Source of the DNA: an uncultured Eubacteriales bacterium
Lineage (GTDB): Bacteria > Bacillota > Clostridia > Oscillospirales > Acutalibacteraceae
Assembly (NCBI GenBank): GCA_934486895.1
Contig: CAKSQZ010000005.1
Span: forward strand, 15,351-79,350
Length of the DNA: 64,000 nucleotides
Reading direction: 5' to 3'
Shown here piece after piece: positions 34,248-42,058 of this stretch (positions within the stretch are counted from its first letter, which is position 1; each line of letters begins with the position of its first letter). A model generated the notes under the pieces. That model was not told the origin of the DNA. It ran no database searches and saw nothing but the letters and a program-made list of their open reading frames with translations. The translations under genes and the position numbers were made by a program.

Positions 34248-35480
34248 TTATATATCGCTTAAAACCCTGATCTTTGCCAGGACATCAGAGCCAAAGCTGC
34301 TGAGCTTTTTGTCGATCGAGCTTTCCTGTTCGGGTTCGGTTATAAACGCGTATTCATTCTCTGCGCCCGCTCTTTCGAGCTTGCGGACACTGCCGAACAG
34401 TTCCTTAACTTTTTCTTCGGTGTTTTCATCGGCTTTCAGGCGAACATACATCTGAGCACTGCACTCCGAGATCGGCTTGACATAGTTATCGTCGCAGCAA
34501 TCGTCCCATGTTATGAGTCTGCGAGCTTTCAGGTGCTTCGCACAGTCTATAACATCGGCGACGACGGCGCTCGCCGTGGGCAGCTTGCCTGCGCCTCTGC
34601 CGTAGAACACTGCATCTCCGACAGCGTCTCCGCGAACCAAGACAGCGTTAAACACATCATCGACAGTGGAAAGCTGGCTTTCATGAGGAACAAATGCGGG
34701 ATAGACAGCGGCGGTTATTCTGCCGTCGTCACATCTGACGGATCTGCCGATAAGCTTGATAACACAGTCTGCACTTGCGGCGTAATCGACATCTTCGAGA
34801 GTGATCTCGGTTATACCCTCGGTATAGACCCATTTGGGATAGACATGCTTGCCGAATGCAAGTGACGCCAAAATACAGATCTTTCGACAAGCGTCCGCTC
34901 CGCCGACATCGGCAGAAGGGTCACGCTCGGCGTATCCGAGCTGCTGAGCTGTTTTCAAAGCATCGTCAAAAGAGGTCTGCTCCTTTATCATTTTAGTGAG
35001 GATATAGTTTGTGGTGCCGTTTAAGATACCGTCTATCTCGATTATATCATTTGCGCTGAGGCACTGATAGAGCGGACGGATTATCGGGATACCGCCGCCG
35101 ACGCTGGCTTCAAACAGGAAGTTCGCTCCGTTTTCCTCGGCGATCTTCAACAGCTCCGCACCGTGAGTTGCAACAAGCTCTTTATTTGAGGTTGCAACAC
35201 TCTTACCTTTAGAAAGGCACTGCTTAACAAAATCGTATGCTGCTCCGACTCCGCCCATGACTTCAACAACGACTTTTATTTCATCGTCATTGATTATATC
35301 GGAAAAATCCTTTGTGAAAAGATCCGAATAAGGCAGATCGGGAAAATCTCTTAAATCGAGGATATATTTAAGCTCAAGCTCATCGCCGACCTTTTTTTCA
35401 AACGCTTTTTTGTGCTTGAAAAAAACCTCGGCAACGCCGGAACCTACGACTCCGTGCCCCATTAAAGCTATTTTTATCAT
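34248..35480 (-). CDS. hom: Homoserine dehydrogenase
   Basis: Reduces aspartate semialdehyde to homoserine with NAD(P)H. The 410-residue protein has the Rossmann start IKIALMGHGVVGSGVAEVF (GxGxxG), the catalytic-domain signature LNGTTNYILTKM and GYAERDPSADVGGADACRKICIL (with the substrate Lys/Asp set), and a C-terminal ACT domain (about 340-410). It stands between the PheB-like ACT protein (35 nt upstream) and aspartate kinase. Product inhibition by threonine would act through the ACT domain. Confidence 0.96.
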   Translation of the reverse strand: MIKIALMGHGVVGSGVAEVFFKHKKAFEKKVGDELELKYILDLRDFPDLPYSDLFTKDFSDIINDDEIKVVVEVMGGVGAAYDFVKQCLSKGKSVATSNKELVATHGAELLKIAEENGANFLFEASVGGGIPIIRPLYQCLSANDIIEIDGILNGTTNYILTKMIKEQTSFDDALKTAQQLGYAERDPSADVGGADACRKICILASLAFGKHVYPKWVYTEGITEITLEDVDYAASADCVIKLIGRSVRCDDGRITAAVYPAFVPHESQLSTVDDVFNAVLVRGDAVGDAVFYGRGAGKLPTASAVVADVIDCAKHLKARRLITWDDCCDDNYVKPISECSAQMYVRLKADENTEEKVKELFGSVRKLERAGAENEYAFITEPEQESSIDKKLSSFGSDVLAKIRVLSDI

Positions 35481-35515
35481 TTGTGATCAATTCCTTTCTT
35501 CTGTTACACTTAAAA

Positions 35516-35953
35516 TCAATCGCCTGTTACGCGTTCGATAGACGAAACGCCTTCGAGCTCGGAGAGTGCCGCGATTATCTCGGACACGCTTTTATTCATT
35601 CCGTCCGCCCGAAACGACACCGAAACCTTTGCCGCTCCGCTGATCGGAATATTTTGATTAACGGTTAGGATGTTTGCGCCGCTTTCATAAAGCACCGACA
35701 TGAATTTTGATAAAATCCCCTTTTTATCATCGAGCGAAGCATGGATAGCGATTATCCTGCCTGCCGACTCGGTGTATTCAAAAACGCTGTCGCGATACTT
35801 ATAAAAAGCGGAACGGGAAAGCCCTGCCGCACTGCAAGCCGAGCCTACCGACGGTGCTCTGCCCGACGATATCAGCTTTTTTGCATAGACAACCTTTGAA
35901 AAAGTCTCCGGCAATGCGCTTTTGGCGACTATAAGCAGATCATCGTTTTTCAT
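35516..35953 (-). CDS. PheB-like ACT domain protein
   Basis: A 145-residue protein of the UPF0735/PheB family. N-terminal half has a helix-turn-helix-like segment (SVGSACSAAGLSRSAFYKYRDSVFEY, about 34-60); the C-terminal half is an ACT domain (ASLDDKKGILSKFMSVLYESGANILTVNQNIPI, about 71-140). In Firmicutes it commonly sits directly ahead of hom, as here, and is thought to be an amino-acid-responsive regulator, but its biochemical role is not established. AAAGGAGG precedes the ATG. It is the first gene of the minus-strand hom-ask-GH16 group. Confidence 0.85.
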   Translation of the reverse strand: MKNDDLLIVAKSALPETFSKVVYAKKLISSGRAPSVGSACSAAGLSRSAFYKYRDSVFEYTESAGRIIAIHASLDDKKGILSKFMSVLYESGANILTVNQNIPISGAAKVSVSFRADGMNKSVSEIIAALSELEGVSSIERVTGD

Positions 35954-36293
35954 GCGATCGCCTCCTTTTGTCCGTGCTGTGCGTACTGATGTTTTCGCAC
36001 AAAATACACTATAGCAGATTTTACGCAGTTTTTCAAGTGTTATTTTAAAATTTACTCAAAAAAATATTCACGGATTTTAAACTGTTTTTTTAATGATACT
36101 TAAAATCGGGTTCACACGTGCTTAATAATTATATTGTATTATATAATTGCAATAAGAAAAGAACACAAAACACCTTTATATATTGCATTCGCTGTCGAGC
36201 TTTCGGACAGGCTGATGCCTGCCGGTCGGTAAGACAGACTACAGACTCCGAAATGGACAATTTCGTTTCATATATTTCTTCCTTCTTTTCACG

Positions 36294-36330
36294 CGAAAAC
36301 GGGCGGCTGAGATAACCGCCCGTTTTCGTT
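36294..36330 (+). terminator. Strong hairpin with plus-strand U-run
   Basis: Thirteen-base-pair stem CGAAAACGGGCGG / CCGCCCGTTTTCG with a 9-nt loop, followed on the plus strand by TTTTGC. No plus-strand gene ends here, so it either caps an unrecognised plus transcript or is a roadblock between tsf and pheB. Confidence 0.6.
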
Positions 36331-36342
36331 TTGCATAAAAAA

Positions 36343-36368
36343 GCCGCAGGCAAAATTTTGCCCGCGGC
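36343..36368 (-). terminator. Terminator of the rpsB-tsf operon
   Basis: Stem GCCGCGGGCAAAA / TTTTGCCTGCGGC (one G-U) closing on itself and followed on the minus strand by TTTTTT. Confidence 0.88.
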
Positions 36369-36383
36369 CGAAAGATTTGAAGC

Positions 36384-37301
36384 TTATTTAACCATGCTTG
36401 CAACTTCTGCAGCAAAGTCGTCTGCCTTCTTCTCAAGGCCCTCGCCCTTTTCAAAGCGAGTGAAGCCGAGGATCTTGATGTCTGCGCCGAGATCCTTTGC
36501 GACCTTAGCAACATACTTGGCAACGGTATAGTCGCCGTCCTTTACAAATTCCTGATCAACGAGGCAGTTCTCTTTATAATACTTGCCGATCTTACCTTCA
36601 ACGATCTTAGCAAGAACCTGCTCGGGCTTGTTAGCCATCTTAGGATCTTCCTTCATCTGAGCAACAAGGATCTCCTTTTCCTTCTCGAGGACTTCAGCCG
36701 GAACGGAAGCTTCATCGAGATAGGACGGATAAGCTGCTGCAACCTGCATTGCAACATCGTTTGCCATAGCCTTGAACTCATCGGAATCAGCGTTTGCGTT
36801 GGTCTCAAACTGAACCATAACGCCGATCTTGCCGCCCATGTGGATATAGGAAGCGACAACGCCTTCGTAAACTGCGAAACGGCGAACCTTGATATTCTCG
36901 CCGATAACAAGAACTTTCTCTCTTACAGCCTCAGCTACTGTGAGCTCTTCGCCGGAGATCTTTGTCTCAAGAAGAGCGTCGAGGTCAGCCGGCTTATTCT
37001 CGGCAACAGTCTTAGCGACCTGCTCTGCGAACGCCTTAAACTCATCGGTCTTGCCGACAAAGTCAGTCTCGCAGTTGACTTCAACCATTGCTGTTACACC
37101 GTTTGCGGTGTATGTTGTTACGATACCTTCTGCGGCAGCTCTGCCCGACTTCTTCTCAGCAGCGGCAAGGCCTTTCTCACGCAGAAAATCGATAGCGGCG
37201 TTCATATCGCCGTCAGAAGCGACAAGCGCTTTTTTGCAGTCCATCATACCGCAGCCTGTTTTCTCTCTGAGGGCTACGACATCTTTAGCGGTAAATGCCA
37301 T
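36384..37301 (-). CDS. tsf: Translation elongation factor Ts
   Basis: Guanine-nucleotide exchange factor for EF-Tu. The 305-residue product begins MAFTAKDVVALREKTGCGMMDCKKAL, has the core TDFVGKTDEF motif and the C-terminal DQEFVKDGDYTVAKYV region. The ATG with AAAGGAAG upstream replaces the 19-codon longer frame. It follows rpsB by 31 nt, the standard rpsB-tsf operon. Confidence 0.98.
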   Translation of the reverse strand: MAFTAKDVVALREKTGCGMMDCKKALVASDGDMNAAIDFLREKGLAAAEKKSGRAAAEGIVTTYTANGVTAMVEVNCETDFVGKTDEFKAFAEQVAKTVAENKPADLDALLETKISGEELTVAEAVREKVLVIGENIKVRRFAVYEGVVASYIHMGGKIGVMVQFETNANADSDEFKAMANDVAMQVAAAYPSYLDEASVPAEVLEKEKEILVAQMKEDPKMANKPEQVLAKIVEGKIGKYYKENCLVDQEFVKDGDYTVAKYVAKVAKDLGADIKILGFTRFEKGEGLEKKADDFAAEVASMVK

Positions 37302-37332
37302 TATAAATCTTCCTTTCGCTATATATCTGAAA

Positions 37333-38067
37333 TTATTCTGCAGCGGCTTCCTCAGCAACTTCTTCCTGAGCTGCTGCGCCCTGCTGACCCTGTCTGCCTT
37401 CGATAACAGCTTCCGCCATTGTGTGGGCGATCAGCTTAACGGCACGGATAGCGTCATCATTACCGGGGATAACATAATCGATCTCGTCCGGATCGCAGTT
37501 GGTATCAACGATAGCAACGATCGGAATACCGAGCTTCTGAGCTTCCATAACTGCGATATGCTCTTTCTTCGGGTCAACGATGAAGAGCGCGCCCGGCAGT
37601 CTCTTCATGCCCTTGATACCGCCGATGAATTTCTCAAGTTTTTCGATCTCGCCGTTGAGCTTGATAACTTCCTTTTTCGGAAGAAGCTCAAATGTGCCGT
37701 CTTCCTCCATCTTGCGGAGCTGAGCCAGACGATCGATTCTCTTTCTGATTGTTCTGAAGTTAGTCATCATGCCGCCGAGCCATCTTGCGTTGACAAACGG
37801 CATATCGCAATACTCAGCCTCTTCCTTGATGGAATCCTGAGCCTGCTTTTTCGTACCGACGAAAAGGATATCCTTGCCCTCAGCCGAAAGATCGCGGACG
37901 ACTGCATAAGCTTCCTCGAGCTTCTTAACTGTCTTCTGGAGATCGATGATATAGATACCGTTTCTCTCTGTGAAGATGTAGCGAGCCATTTTCGGGTTCC
38001 AGCGTCTTGTCTGGTGGCCGAAGTGCACGCCTGCTTCCAGCAGCTGCTTCATTGAAATTACTGACAT
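37333..38067 (-). CDS. rpsB: 30S ribosomal protein S2
   Basis: Small-subunit protein needed for late assembly and binding of S1. The 244-residue protein starts MSVISMKQLLEAGVHFGHQTRRWNPKM and carries WLGGMMTNFRTIRKRI, PGALFIVDPKKEHIAVMEAQKLGIP and VDTNCDPDEIDYVIPGNDDAIRA, all S2 signatures, with an Ala/Glu-rich tail. The start follows GGAGGAAAAAACA; the longer open frame runs through the structured leader and is not coding. Confidence 0.98.
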   Translation of the reverse strand: MSVISMKQLLEAGVHFGHQTRRWNPKMARYIFTERNGIYIIDLQKTVKKLEEAYAVVRDLSAEGKDILFVGTKKQAQDSIKEEAEYCDMPFVNARWLGGMMTNFRTIRKRIDRLAQLRKMEEDGTFELLPKKEVIKLNGEIEKLEKFIGGIKGMKRLPGALFIVDPKKEHIAVMEAQKLGIPIVAIVDTNCDPDEIDYVIPGNDDAIRAVKLIAHTMAEAVIEGRQGQQGAAAQEEVAEEAAAE

Positions 38068-38074
38068 TGTTTTT

Positions 38075-38175
38075 TCCTCCGTTGAATAAAAGTTTTGTCC
38101 CTCCGCCACGGTCATCCCCATGCGCCACCGAAAACGGCAACCGACGCATAAGTCACGAAGCGTGCGTATTGACCG
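38075..38175 (-). ncRNA. Candidate structured leader of rpsB
   Basis: The minus-strand 5' UTR starts about 7 nt after the -10 box. Its ends pair as ACGGTCA / TGACCGT (about 38168 and 38115), enclosing two hairpins: ACGCA/TGCGT with an inner CACG/CGTG, and a GCCG/CGGT-GGC stem. A closed multi-branch structure just before the S2 ribosome site suggests feedback control by S2. Family membership was not tested. Confidence 0.5.
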
Positions 38176-38179
38176 TAAT

Positions 38180-38208
38180 AGTATATCACAGTAAAAATAT
38201 TTTTGCAA
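38180..38208 (-). promoter_or_regulatory. rpsB-tsf promoter
   Basis: Minus-strand TTGCAA-N17-TATACT immediately upstream of the leader. Confidence 0.75.
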
Positions 38209-38312
38209 GAGTTTTTTTGAAAAAAGTCCCGCTTTTTCGGTTTTACGCCGTTTTGCCTAAAAAGACGCTTTAAAAATGACATCGGCAGTGCATATTTTTT
38301 TGTTTTAATCGA

Positions 38313-38341
38313 TTGACACGGCGCAGATTATATAATATAAT
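38313..38341 (+). promoter_or_regulatory. Consensus promoter of the pur-guaA operon
   Basis: Perfect TTGACA-N17-TATAAT, 34 bp upstream of the leader-peptide ATG and about 150 bp upstream of purC. Confidence 0.9.
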
Positions 38342-38374
38342 GTAACTATCCCACGGAAAAAAGGAGCTGGAGTT

Positions 38375-38434
38375 ATGTCGGAGAACAAAGTGTTGTGCAA
38401 TTTCGATGGCATGACTGCACCTTTATCCGTATAG
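38375..38434 (+). CDS. Candidate 19-residue leader peptide ahead of purC
   Basis: MSENKVLCNFDGMTAPLSV, with AAGGAG 8 nt before the ATG and a TAG stop. It lies between the operon promoter and purC and ends 5 nt before a terminator hairpin, the layout of translation-coupled attenuation: a ribosome held at or near the stop would cover the left arm of the hairpin. The peptide has no obvious run of a regulatory codon. Coding is supported only by the ribosome site and position. Confidence 0.5.
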   Translation: MSENKVLCNFDGMTAPLSV

Positions 38435-38438
38435 TTTC

Positions 38439-38467
38439 GCTCCCATTTCGGGGGCTTTTTCGTTTTT
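38439..38467 (+). terminator. Attenuator-like intrinsic terminator before purC
   Basis: Stem GCTCCC / GGGGGC (one T-G pair) with a 5-nt loop, then TTTTT-CG-TTTTTTT. It sits in the leader, upstream of the purC ribosome site, so it would cut transcription before the operon unless antagonised. Confidence 0.7.
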
Positions 38468-38491
38468 TTACACTGAAAGGAGAGTATCGCT

Positions 38492-39205
38492 ATGAAGAAA
38501 ACAGGACTATTGTATGAGGGTAAGGCCAAAAAGGTTTACGACACCGACGCCGACGGAATCGTTATTGTTGACTACAAGGACGATGCAACCGCATTCAACG
38601 GTGAGAAAAAAGGTACAATTGTCGGAAAGGGCGTTGTGAACAACAGAATGTCCAACTTTATGTTCAAGATTATGGAGAGCCACGGTATTCCGACTCATCT
38701 TGTCGAAGAACTGAGCGACCGTGAAACAGCTGTTAAAAAGGTCGAGATCGTGCCGGTAGAGGTTATTGTTCGCAACATTGCGGCGGGGTCACTCGCGAAA
38801 AGACTCGGTCTTGAAGAAGGCACGCCGCTTAAGTCTCCGGTGCTCGAATTCTGCTACAAAAACGACGAACTAGGCGATCCGATGATAAACATTTCGCATG
38901 CTGTTGCTATCGGTATTGCCACAAAAGCAGAGCTTGACGAGATCGCGCAGTATGCCTACAAGGTAAATGATATTATGGTCGATTATTTTAAGACTGTAGG
39001 CGTTATTCTTGTCGACTTCAAGATAGAGTTCGGCAGAGACAGTGGCGGCAAGATCATTCTTGCAGACGAGATCTCGCCCGATACGTGCCGTTTCTGGGAC
39101 GCAAAGACGCTCGAAAAGCTTGATAAAGACCGTTTCCGCAGAGATATGGGCGGTGTTGAAGAGGCGTATGCAGAAATGATGAAGAGACTCGGTCTCGACA
39201 AATAA
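38492..39205 (+). CDS. purC: Phosphoribosylaminoimidazole-succinocarboxamide synthase
   Basis: Joins CAIR and aspartate with ATP to make SAICAR in purine synthesis. The 237-residue sequence has LLYEGKAKKVYDTD at the N-terminus, the VEVIVRNIAAGSLAKRLGLEEGT motif, the DEISPDTCRFWD signature and the ATP/substrate lysines. GAAAGGAG lies before the ATG. First enzyme gene of the purC-purF-purB-guaA group. Confidence 0.98.
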   Translation: MKKTGLLYEGKAKKVYDTDADGIVIVDYKDDATAFNGEKKGTIVGKGVVNNRMSNFMFKIMESHGIPTHLVEELSDRETAVKKVEIVPVEVIVRNIAAGSLAKRLGLEEGTPLKSPVLEFCYKNDELGDPMINISHAVAIGIATKAELDEIAQYAYKVNDIMVDYFKTVGVILVDFKIEFGRDSGGKIILADEISPDTCRFWDAKTLEKLDKDRFRRDMGGVEEAYAEMMKRLGLDK

Positions 39206-39217
39206 GAAGGAGCCGCT

Positions 39218-40618
39218 ATGGGAATACATGAAGAATGCGGCGTTTTCGGCGCTTATGATCCGTCCGGCGCAGATGTGAGCCGGCTTATCGCTTACGGGCT
39301 TATCGCTCTGCAGCACAGAGGGCAGGAAAGCTGCGGTATTGCCGTGACGAGGGAGCGGTGCGTTAAATACTACAAAGATCTCGGCGTAGTTGCCGAGGTG
39401 CTTTCGGACAAGCATTTGCGCGAGCTTGACGGCAATATGGGCATCGGGCATGTGAGATATTCGACTCACGGGTCCTCCACCCGAGAAAATGCTCAGCCGC
39501 TCGTTATGCGTTATAAAAAAGGCACGCTTTCGATAGCTCACAACGGCAACCTTTCAAATGCCGACGAGCTGGCAAGCGAGCTTGAAAACACAGGCGCTGT
39601 TTTTCAGACGACCACCGATTCGGAGACGATCGCTTACCTTATTGCAAAGGAACGAATTTTCTGCGACAGTGCGGAAGAGGCTGTGAGAAGAGCCTCGAAA
39701 AAACTCAAAGGCTCATTCTCACTTTTGGTAATGAGTCCGCAAAAGCTGATCGCCGCAAGAGATCCTTACGGATTTCGTCCGCTTTGCATAGGCAAACTCG
39801 ACACGGCTTATATTGTAGCTTCAGAGACCTGTGCGCTTGACGCTGTGGGTGCTGATTTTATCAGAGATGTTCAGCCGGGTGAGATCATCAAGATAGATGA
39901 AAACGGGCTTGCCGTTGTAAGTCTTGATCCTGTCGAAAAGAAGTCTCCGTGCATTTTTGAATACATTTATTTTGCAAGATCCGATTCGATCATCGACGGT
40001 GTCAGCGTTTTGCGTTCAAGAAAGAAAGCAGGCGAGCTGCTTGCAAAACAGCATCCTGTTGACGCGGATGTTATAATAGGAGTGCCCGATTCAGGGCTTG
40101 ACGCCGCTGTGGGATACTCGAAACAAAGCGGCATTCCGAACGAACGCGGGTTTATTAAAAACAGCTATGTCGGCCGCTCGTTTATCAAGCCGACACAGTC
40201 GGAACGTTCGGTCGCGGTCAAGCTGAAGATGAATCCGCTTTCCGATGTTGTGAGCGGCAAGCGGGTTGTTATGATAGACGATTCGATCGTGCGCGGCACG
40301 ACAAGCGCAAAGACAGTGCAGATGCTTCGCGACGCAGGTGCAACAGAAGTGCATATGCGTATTGCATCCCCGCCGTTTTTGTGGCCGTGTTATTTCGGCA
40401 CCGACATTCCAGACAGGCAGAATCTGATCGCAGTCGGCCGCACTGCCGAAGAAATAGGAAAAATGCTTGGCGCGGATTCGCTCGGATATCTTGATCCGAA
40501 TACGCTCGGCGAGCTTATCGGCAGCGATGAATACTGCCGTGCCTGCTTCACGGGTGTGTATCCGTATTATATCGACGAAGAACACAATGAAAATCCCAAA
40601 AAGGACGGTTTGAAATGA
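39218..40618 (+). CDS. purF: Amidophosphoribosyltransferase
   Basis: Commits PRPP to purine synthesis using glutamine. The 466-residue protein starts MGIHEECGVFG: a short propeptide ends before Cys7, the N-terminal nucleophile of the class II amidotransferase domain. The PRPP loop is VVMIDDSIVRGTTS, and C-terminal cysteines (SPPFLWPCYFG, EYCRACFTG) fit the [4Fe-4S]-bearing Bacillus-type enzyme. It begins 12 nt after purC and its stop overlaps the purB start. Confidence 0.97.
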   Translation: MGIHEECGVFGAYDPSGADVSRLIAYGLIALQHRGQESCGIAVTRERCVKYYKDLGVVAEVLSDKHLRELDGNMGIGHVRYSTHGSSTRENAQPLVMRYKKGTLSIAHNGNLSNADELASELENTGAVFQTTTDSETIAYLIAKERIFCDSAEEAVRRASKKLKGSFSLLVMSPQKLIAARDPYGFRPLCIGKLDTAYIVASETCALDAVGADFIRDVQPGEIIKIDENGLAVVSLDPVEKKSPCIFEYIYFARSDSIIDGVSVLRSRKKAGELLAKQHPVDADVIIGVPDSGLDAAVGYSKQSGIPNERGFIKNSYVGRSFIKPTQSERSVAVKLKMNPLSDVVSGKRVVMIDDSIVRGTTSAKTVQMLRDAGATEVHMRIASPPFLWPCYFGTDIPDRQNLIAVGRTAEEIGKMLGADSLGYLDPNTLGELIGSDEYCRACFTGVYPYYIDEEHNENPKKDGLK

Positions 40619-42042
40619 AAAATACCTACGAAAGTCCGCTTTGCTCACGCTATGCGAGCAAGGAGATGCAGTATATTTTCTCGCCCGATATGAAGTTTAC
40701 AACATGGAGACGGCTCTGGATAGCGCTTGCCGAGACAGAAAAGGCGCTTGGACTTGATATTACAGACGAACAGATCGCAGAGCTTAAAGCGCATGAGACC
40801 GACATCGACTATGAAAAGGCGGCTATGTATGAAAAAGAGTGCCGCCATGATGTTATGTCGCACATCAAGGCTTACGGCGATCAGTGTCCGAATGCCGCCG
40901 GCAAGATCCATCTCGGCGCAACCTCGTGCTATGTCGGCGACAACACCGACATTATTATAATGAGAAGTGCGCTTGAGCTTATACGGGACAAGCTGCTCAC
41001 AGCTATAAAGCAGATCTCTGCTTTTGCAAAACAATATAAAGACACGCCTACTCTTGCGTTTACTCATTTCCAGCCCGCCCAACCGACAACTGTCGGCAAG
41101 CGCGCGACGCTTTGGGCACATGATCTTCTGCTCGATTTAGAGGAGCTTGAGTTCACGCTCTCTTCTCTAAAAATGCTCGGCTCAAAAGGCACGACAGGCA
41201 CTCAGGCAAGCTTCATGGAACTGTTTGACAACGACTACGAAAAGGTCAAAAAAGCCGACAGGATGATAGCCGAGAAAATGGGCTTTGATAAGACTTACCC
41301 TGTTTCGGGACAGACTTATTCGAGAAAGGTGGATTCGAGAGTGCTCGGCTGTCTTTCGGCGATAGCGCAGTCGGCTCATAAGTTCAGCAACGATATCCGC
41401 CTGCTTCAGCATCTGAAAGAGGTTGAAGAGCCTTTTGAAAAGGGTCAGGTAGGATCTTCGGCAATGGCTTACAAACGAAATCCGATGAGAAGCGAACGCA
41501 TCGCTTCCCTTTCGAGATACATTATGATCGATGCCCTTAACCCTGCTGTGACAGCGTCCGAACAATGGTTCGAACGCACTCTGGACGATTCGGCAAACAA
41601 GCGTATTTCCGTTGCGGAAGCTTTTCTCGCAACAGATGCGGTGCTTAATCTTGTTATAAATGTGTCGGGCGGTCTTGTGGTTTACGACAAGGTTATTGAA
41701 AGCCGCCTTACTGCGGAACTGCCGTTTATGGCGACCGAGAATTTCCTTATGGACGCTGTTAAACGAGGCGGCAACAGGCAGGAGCTGCATGAGCGTATCC
41801 GCCGCCATTCCATGGCTGCCGCCGAGCAGATCAAGACCTACGGCAAGCCCAACGATCTGCTTGAACGCATTGCAAACGATCCTGCTTTCGGCGTGACGCT
41901 CGATGAGCTTAAAGCTATTATGAAGCCCGAAAATTACACAGGTGCCGCGGCTTTACAGGTTGACGATTTCATTGAAAACACAGTAAAGCCGACTTTATCT
42001 GAATACAACATTCCGGACATTGTCGCTGAGATAAATGTCTGA
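40615..42042 (+). CDS. purB: Adenylosuccinate lyase
   Basis: Releases fumarate from SAICAR and from adenylosuccinate, thus serving two steps of purine synthesis. The 475-residue enzyme shows the fumarase/aspartase signature SSAMAYKRNPMRSE (about 282-295), HIGATS-like KIHLGATSCYVGDN, and THFQPAQPTTVGKR. The ATGA overlap with purF (4 bp) signals translational coupling. Length matches the longer, eukaryote-like class of PurB found in many Clostridia. Confidence 0.97.
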   Translation: MKNTYESPLCSRYASKEMQYIFSPDMKFTTWRRLWIALAETEKALGLDITDEQIAELKAHETDIDYEKAAMYEKECRHDVMSHIKAYGDQCPNAAGKIHLGATSCYVGDNTDIIIMRSALELIRDKLLTAIKQISAFAKQYKDTPTLAFTHFQPAQPTTVGKRATLWAHDLLLDLEELEFTLSSLKMLGSKGTTGTQASFMELFDNDYEKVKKADRMIAEKMGFDKTYPVSGQTYSRKVDSRVLGCLSAIAQSAHKFSNDIRLLQHLKEVEEPFEKGQVGSSAMAYKRNPMRSERIASLSRYIMIDALNPAVTASEQWFERTLDDSANKRISVAEAFLATDAVLNLVINVSGGLVVYDKVIESRLTAELPFMATENFLMDAVKRGGNRQELHERIRRHSMAAAEQIKTYGKPNDLLERIANDPAFGVTLDELKAIMKPENYTGAAALQVDDFIENTVKPTLSEYNIPDIVAEINV

Positions 42043-42058
42043 TAACACGGAGGAGAGC

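Larger units (their letters stand above)
35954..36383. other. 430-bp gap between pheB and tsf: hairpins, AT-rich stretch, no clear gene
   Basis: The tsf terminator occupies 36343-36368 and a second hairpin 36294-36328. From 36121 to 36160 the sequence is very AT-rich with overlapping TATAAT-like boxes on both strands, a likely promoter zone for pheB-hom. Between them (36190-36240) lie CTGTC/GACAG and AGGC/GCCT hairpins. On the minus strand, a 10-codon reading MKRNCPFRSL (36239-36271) follows GAAGGAAG at good spacing. No known riboswitch signature (T-box, SAM) was recognised. Confidence 0.5.
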
